A program made the position numbers and the translations under genes. Positions 58,980 through 64,000 of a DNA stretch of 64,000 nt are shown piece after piece. Under the pieces are notes generated by a model that did not search any database, was not told the DNA's origin, and saw nothing but the letters and a program-made list of their open reading frames with translations. Each line of letters starts with the position of its first letter. Position 1 is the first letter of the stretch. Source of the stretch: a bacterium (lineage in GTDB: Bacteria > Pseudomonadota > Alphaproteobacteria > SP197); the NCBI GenBank assembly GCA_028821455.1, contig JAPPGE010000049.1:1-64000 (forward strand). The letters are read 5' to 3'.

Positions 58980-61058
58980 ATGACCCGCGATCCACGCCAC
59001 GACATTCTCTTCGAGCCGGTGCGCATCGGACCGGTCACGGCTCCGAATCGCTTCTATCAGACCCCCCAGTGCAGCGGCATGGGGCGGAACTATCCCTCTT
59101 CGTGGGCCGTGATGCGCGGCATCAAGGCCGAGGGTGGCTGGGGGGTGGTCTTCGCCGAGCAGTGCGACTTTCATCACAGCACCGACAACCCGCGCAACGT
59201 GCGCCTGTGGGATGCGCAGGACCTCGGCATCGTCACCCGCATGGTCGAGGAGGTGCACGCCCAGGGCAGTCTCGCGGGCCTCATGCTGGCGCACAACGGT
59301 TTCGTCACGCCCAACCTGATCAGCCGTGAAACGCCCCTGGCGCCCTCGATGATGCCGTTGTTCGGCACCGCTCCCGGTCATGCCCGTCCACTCGACAAGG
59401 CCGACATCCGCACCCTGCGCCAGGCGCACCGAAGCGCCGCGCTGCTCGCCTGCGAGGCAGGCTTCGACATCGTCAACGTCTATGCCGGCCATGACCTGGC
59501 GCTGCCCATGCACTTCATCGCAAAGCGCTACAATCAACGCCGTGACGAATACGGCGGAAGTCTCGCGAACCGGGCGCGCCTGCTCAGGGAACTGATCGAG
59601 GACACGAAGGAGGCGATCGGCCACCGCTGCGCCGTCGGCGTGCGCTTCGCCGTCGACGAGTTGATGGGCGAGGCCGGAATCACCTGCGAGGGCGAGGGCC
59701 GCGAGGTCGTCGAGATGCTGGCGGAGCTGCCCGATATCTGGGATGTCAACGTGTCGCCGTGGGCCAACGACTCGATCACGTCGCGCTTCGGCGAGGAGGG
59801 TTCCCAGGAACGGTATGTCGCCTTCGTCAAGCAGGTGACGACAAAGCCGGTCGTCGGTGTCGGACGGTTCACCAGTCCGGACACCATGGTTTCGCAGATC
59901 AGGCGCGGCATCCTCGACATGATCGGCGCGGCACGTCCGACGATCGCCGACCCCTTCCTGCCGCGGAAGATCGAGGAAGGGCGGCCGGAGGACATCCGCG
60001 AGTGCATCGGCTGCAATGTCTGCACCACCAACAACTTCATGATGGTGCCGATCCGCTGCACCCAGAATCCGACGATGGGCGAGGAGTGGCGCCGCGGCTG
60101 GCACCCGGAGCGCATTCCCCCGAAGTCGACGGCCGACAGCGTTCTGATCATCGGCGCCGGTCCGGCAGGCCTGGAAGCGGCTCGTGCCCTGGGCCAGCGG
60201 GGTTACGACGTCATGCTGGCCGAGGCGAGGCGCGAGCCGGGCGGCCGGGTGAGCCGCGAATCGCGCCTGCCAGGACTTGCCGCCTGGGCGCGCGTGCGCG
60301 ACTGGCGCCTGGGTCAGATCGCCAGGATGGCCAATGTCGAGATGTTCCTCGAGAGTCCCATGGCGGCCGCCGACGTGCTGGAGACCGGCGCAACGCTCGT
60401 CGGCGTCGCGACCGGCGCGTCCTGGCGGCGCGACGGAGTCGGCCGCCACCACCGCAGTCCGGTGGCAGGCAGTGAACGTCCACACGTCATGACGCCGGAC
60501 GATCTCATGGACGGGAGAGAGACCACAGGCCACGTGGTGATCTGGGACGACGATCACAATTACATGGCAAGCGTGCTCGCCGAACTGCTCGTCAATTCGG
60601 GCTGCACCGTGACCATCGTCACACCCCAGGCCTCGGTCTCGGCCTACACGCAGTACACCCTGGAGTTCGATCACATTCACCGCCGCCTGGCCAGGCTCGG
60701 CGTCGCCATCGTCGGCCACCATGCCGTGACGCGAATCGCCGACGGTGGCGTGGATCTTGCGAACGTGCACGGCGGATCCGATTCCACACTCGACTGCGAC
60801 GGCGTGGTGATGGTGACGGGCCAGGAGCCGAACGACGCCCTTTGCCGGGAACTCGCGGCCCTGGCGGACGGGCCGCGTTCGGTCGCCATTGGCGACAGTC
60901 TCGCACCGTCTTTCATTGCGGCTGCGGTCTATGCGGGTCATCGCTTCGCCCGCGACCTCAGATTCGATTTGAGCGCCACCACGCCCTTCCTGCGCGAGGA
61001 CGTCGCGATGGCGCCGCGACCACAGCCAGAGCGCGTCGCCATCCAGGGCAGCGGCTGA
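58980..61058 (+). CDS. TMADH/dienoyl-CoA-reductase-like FMN/4Fe-4S/FAD oxidoreductase
   Basis: CIGCNVCTTNNFMMVPIRCTQNPTMGEEWRRGWHPE (4Fe-4S motif resembling trimethylamine dehydrogenase), VLIIGAGPAGLEAARALGQRGYDVML. Confidence 0.88.
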   Translation: MTRDPRHDILFEPVRIGPVTAPNRFYQTPQCSGMGRNYPSSWAVMRGIKAEGGWGVVFAEQCDFHHSTDNPRNVRLWDAQDLGIVTRMVEEVHAQGSLAGLMLAHNGFVTPNLISRETPLAPSMMPLFGTAPGHARPLDKADIRTLRQAHRSAALLACEAGFDIVNVYAGHDLALPMHFIAKRYNQRRDEYGGSLANRARLLRELIEDTKEAIGHRCAVGVRFAVDELMGEAGITCEGEGREVVEMLAELPDIWDVNVSPWANDSITSRFGEEGSQERYVAFVKQVTTKPVVGVGRFTSPDTMVSQIRRGILDMIGAARPTIADPFLPRKIEEGRPEDIRECIGCNVCTTNNFMMVPIRCTQNPTMGEEWRRGWHPERIPPKSTADSVLIIGAGPAGLEAARALGQRGYDVMLAEARREPGGRVSRESRLPGLAAWARVRDWRLGQIARMANVEMFLESPMAAADVLETGATLVGVATGASWRRDGVGRHHRSPVAGSERPHVMTPDDLMDGRETTGHVVIWDDDHNYMASVLAELLVNSGCTVTIVTPQASVSAYTQYTLEFDHIHRRLARLGVAIVGHHAVTRIADGGVDLANVHGGSDSTLDCDGVVMVTGQEPNDALCRELAALADGPRSVAIGDSLAPSFIAAAVYAGHRFARDLRFDLSATTPFLREDVAMAPRPQPERVAIQGSG

Positions 61059-61061
61059 CAC

Positions 61062-62204
61062 ATGACCGGGTCCGCCAGACCCGAACTCCCGCTCGCCGGC
61101 CACAAGGTCGTCGAGATCGGCTCGTCGGTCGCCGCGCCCTACGCGACGTGGATCCTTGGCATGCTGGGCGCCGACGTGATCAAGGTGGAGAACGCCGAAG
61201 GAGGCGACGACGCCCGGCGCTGGGGCCGCATTTTGCCCGATGGACGGTCGTCCTTCTTTCTTGCGCTCAATGGCAACAAGCGCTCGGTACGGGTCAACCT
61301 CAAGGACGAGGCCGATCGCGCCTGGCTCGCCCGGTCGTGCGCCGGGGCCGACGTCGTCATACAGAACATGCGGCCCAACAAGATCGCGCGCTATGGCCTT
61401 GACGGGCCCTCACTGGTCGCGGCCAACACGCGCCTGGTCTACTGCAACCTCGGTGCCTTTGGCGCCACGGGACCCATGAAGGACCGGCCCGGCTACGATC
61501 CCCTGATGCAGGCCGCCGGTGGCATCATGAGCGTCACCGGCGAGCCTGACCGGCCGCCCGTGCGCGTCGGCGTGTCGATCGTCGACATGGGAACGGGCAT
61601 GTGGTGCGGCATCGGCATCCTTGCTGCGCTCTACGCGCGCGAGCACACCGGGCGAGGCTGCATCGTCGATGCCTCGCTCTACGAGACCGCGCTCGGCTGG
61701 GTCGCGAACCAGGCCGCCATGGTGCAGGTCGACGGTGTCAACCCGGAAAAGGTCGGTTCGGGGGCGCGTGGCCTGGCGCCCTACCAGGCCTATCGCTGCC
61801 GTGACGGCTGGCTGGTCGTGAGCGCGCCCAACGACCGTCTCTTCGAACGGCTGGCCGGGGCGCTCGGTCATCCCGAGTGGCCGGGGGACGAACGCTTCTC
61901 AGGCAACCAGAAGCGCTACGCCAACCTCGGCGACCTCAACGCGCTCATCGAGCCGATCCTCGCAGCCCGGACCCGCGATCACTGGATCGGCGTGCTCGAT
62001 GACGCCGGCGTGCCCTGCGCGCCGGTGCGGGAGATCACCGAGATGCTGGCCGATCCACAGACCGAGGCTCTCGGCATTGTCCAGCGTCTGGGCGCGGAAA
62101 TTCCGCTGATCGGCCTGCCGCTCAGTTTCGACGGTGTCCGGCCGCCGCTGCGCAGCCTGCCGCCGGATCTCGGCGAGCACGACGCACTGAAGGAGGCGGA
62201 ATGA
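61062..62204 (+). CDS. CaiB/BaiF family CoA-transferase
   Basis: GHKVVEIGSSVAAPYATWILGMLGADVIKVENAEGGDDARRWG, NGNKRSVRVNLKD. Confidence 0.92.
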   Translation: MTGSARPELPLAGHKVVEIGSSVAAPYATWILGMLGADVIKVENAEGGDDARRWGRILPDGRSSFFLALNGNKRSVRVNLKDEADRAWLARSCAGADVVIQNMRPNKIARYGLDGPSLVAANTRLVYCNLGAFGATGPMKDRPGYDPLMQAAGGIMSVTGEPDRPPVRVGVSIVDMGTGMWCGIGILAALYAREHTGRGCIVDASLYETALGWVANQAAMVQVDGVNPEKVGSGARGLAPYQAYRCRDGWLVVSAPNDRLFERLAGALGHPEWPGDERFSGNQKRYANLGDLNALIEPILAARTRDHWIGVLDDAGVPCAPVREITEMLADPQTEALGIVQRLGAEIPLIGLPLSFDGVRPPLRSLPPDLGEHDALKEAE

Positions 62205-62995
62205 GGAGCGACTTCGAGACACTGAAGCTCGAGCGCGTGGGCGATCACGTGCTGCTGGTCACGCTCAACCGTCCGGAGGTGCTGAACGCGACCAACACGA
62301 CGATGGGCCGCGAACGCCTGGAACTCTTCGGCGGCCTCTACGTCGACCAGGAGGACGTGCGCTGCATCGTGCTGACCGGCGCCGGCCAGAGGGCGTTCAG
62401 CGCCGGCGGCGATCTCAAGGAGCGCAAGGGCATGTCGGATGCCGACTGGCGCCGCCAGCACGCGATCTTCGAGCAGGGCGCCATGGCGCTCAAGCAGTGT
62501 CCCGTGCCGGTGATCGCGGCGGTCAACGGCGTGGCTTACGGCGGCGGCTGCGAAACCGTGCTCTCCTGCGACTTCGCCTATGCCTCGTCGACCGCGACAT
62601 TTGCGCTGACCGAGGTGAGGATCGGCATCCTGCCGGGCACCATGGGCACCCAGCAGCTGCCGCGCGCCGTGGGCGAGAGACGGGCCAGGGAGATCCTGAT
62701 GACCGGCATGCCGTTCACGGCCGAAGAGGCCTTCGCGTGGGGAATGGTCAACCGCGTGTGCGAGCCCGACCGCCTGCTGGAGGAGGCACTCGAGACCGCG
62801 AGCGTGATCGCCGGAAACGCGCCGCTCGCCGTGCAGCGCATCAAGCGCGCCGCCGGCGTCGCGGGCGATCTTGATCTCGCCTCCGGTTTCCAGTTCGAGC
62901 TGGAGGCCTACAACCGGCTGGTCGTCACCGAGGACCGCCAGGAGGGCGTCAACGCCTTCAACGAGAAACGCAAACCGCAGTTCAGGGGCAGGTGA
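62201..62995 (+). CDS. Enoyl-CoA hydratase/isomerase (crotonase)
   Basis: VTLNRPEVLNATNTTMG, AAVNGVAYGGGCETVLSCDFAYASSTATFALTEVRIGILPGTMGTQQL. Confidence 0.92.
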   Translation: MRSDFETLKLERVGDHVLLVTLNRPEVLNATNTTMGRERLELFGGLYVDQEDVRCIVLTGAGQRAFSAGGDLKERKGMSDADWRRQHAIFEQGAMALKQCPVPVIAAVNGVAYGGGCETVLSCDFAYASSTATFALTEVRIGILPGTMGTQQLPRAVGERRAREILMTGMPFTAEEAFAWGMVNRVCEPDRLLEEALETASVIAGNAPLAVQRIKRAAGVAGDLDLASGFQFELEAYNRLVVTEDRQEGVNAFNEKRKPQFRGR

Positions 62996-62996
62996 G

Positions 62997-63941
62997 ATGA
63001 GCGAGATTGATGTCGTCGTCCAGGAAGTCGGGCCGCGGGACGGGCTGCAGAATGTCGAGCGGACCATGCCAACGGATGCAAAGATGGAGTGGATCGGCGC
63101 TGTCTGCGAGGCGGGCGTGCCGCAAGTCCAGGTCGGAAGCTTCGTGCCGCCAAGGCTGATCCCGCAGCTTGCGGACACGGGGGAGATCGTGCGGCGCACC
63201 CGTGAAGGCTGGCCTGACGTTGCCCTCTCCGTGCTGATTCCGAACCTCAAGGGCGCCGAACTCGCCTTGCCGACCGGGCCCGACCAGGTGGCTTTCGTGC
63301 TCTCTGCCTCGGCCGCCCACAACGAGCGCAATGTGCGCCGCCCGGTCGACGAGTCCCTTGCCGACTTCGCCCGCATCGTGGCGCTGCGCAACGAGCTCGA
63401 TCCCGGGCGCCGCGTGAAGGTATCGGGCGGCATCGCGACGGCGTTCGGCTGCACCATGCAGGGCGCGGTGCCGGAGGCGGAGGTTCTGCGGCTGGCCGAG
63501 ACTCTGGCCGAGGCCGGCGCCGACCGCATCGGCATCGCCGACACCGTGGGCTACGCCAACCCCGGACAGGTGCGGCGCGTGTTCACGGATGTGCGGGCAG
63601 CCATCGGACCCGACATCGCGCTGGGCGCGCACTTCCACGACACCCGCGGACTCGGACTCGCCAACGTGCTGGCCGCGCTGGAGGCGGGCGTGCGCCAGTT
63701 CGACGGCGGCATGGGTGGTCTCGGCGGCTGCCCCTATGCGCCAGGCGCCACCGGCAACATCGTCACGGAGGACCTCGTCTTCATGCTCGAATCCATGGGT
63801 CTCAGAACAGGCATCGACCTCGAGAGACTGGTCGCTGCGCGGCGCATCATGGAAGCGCACCTGCCGGGCGAGCCGACCCATGGCACCTTTGTCAAGGCCG
63901 GCGCGCCCAAGGGCTTCGTTCCGGCGAGCCGGGCGGCCTGA
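62997..63941 (+). CDS. Hydroxymethylglutaryl-CoA lyase-like protein
   Basis: VVVQEVGPRDGLQNVERTMPTDAKMEWI, GAHFHDTRGLGLANVLAALEAGVRQFDGGMGGLGGCPYAPGATGNIVTEDLVFMLESMGL. Confidence 0.92.
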   Translation: MSEIDVVVQEVGPRDGLQNVERTMPTDAKMEWIGAVCEAGVPQVQVGSFVPPRLIPQLADTGEIVRRTREGWPDVALSVLIPNLKGAELALPTGPDQVAFVLSASAAHNERNVRRPVDESLADFARIVALRNELDPGRRVKVSGGIATAFGCTMQGAVPEAEVLRLAETLAEAGADRIGIADTVGYANPGQVRRVFTDVRAAIGPDIALGAHFHDTRGLGLANVLAALEAGVRQFDGGMGGLGGCPYAPGATGNIVTEDLVFMLESMGLRTGIDLERLVAARRIMEAHLPGEPTHGTFVKAGAPKGFVPASRAA

Positions 63942-63943
63942 CC

Positions 63944-64000
63944 GTGGCGGAGATGCCGGTGATGGAGCTCGGCGAGGACTATCCCGAGCTGCGCGAACAG
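63944..64000 (+). CDS. 5' fragment, probably acyl-CoA dehydrogenase (truncated by window)
   Basis: V/MAEMPVMELGEDYPELREQ, start of an ORF running off the edge in an acyl-CoA catabolic cluster. Confidence 0.4.
   Translation, partial: MAEMPVMELGEDYPELREQ

Noticed and set aside
58929-61103. 724-aa minus-strand ORF opposite the TMADH-like gene
   Set aside because: Shadow of a well-supported coding frame; R/H/D-rich composition without motifs.
1-64000. Intact IS element, prophage, integron or CRISPR-Cas
   Set aside because: No transposase, integrase, phage structural or Cas motifs seen in any translated frame provided.

Overview
High-GC alphaproteobacterial-type chromosome window, densely coded and mostly housekeeping or catabolic. 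No CRISPR, rRNA, tRNA or intact mobile element was recognised. Familiar blocks: an AbrB/PIN (VapBC-type) toxin-antitoxin pair at the left edge; ialB-like, rlmN and argG; a SWIM-protein/SNF2-helicase pair; folD; rpmH-rnpA-yidD-yidC (rpmH uses GTG and is missing from the ORF track); a valine-catabolism operon; dapD/HAD/argB; aapJQMP; engB/truA/fmt/def; recR/ybaB/dnaX with a 4.5S SRP RNA (ffs) just upstream; nudC, gloB, meaB; and a right-edge catabolic cluster (TMADH-like flavoenzyme, CaiB, enoyl-CoA hydratase, HMG-CoA-lyase-like). The strongest candidate for an undescribed system is the minus-strand block at about 22.4-31.7 kb. There, the zinc ABC transporter genes (znuA ... znuC-znuB) flank a permease of the SO_0444/DUF318 type with a His-rich loop fused to an SPFH (HflK/stomatin-like) domain, two more SPFH proteins, an orphan Leu/Ile/Val-type periplasmic binding protein with unusual Cys/His motifs, and an orphan membrane protein. 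Second-tier observations: an in-frame RlmN/triple-RidA ORF, a Pit/GPP34 overlapping pair, and a ~270-nt hairpin-rich divergent intergenic region upstream of a GT25/methyltransferase operon. All family calls are from reading the translations; no database search was run.
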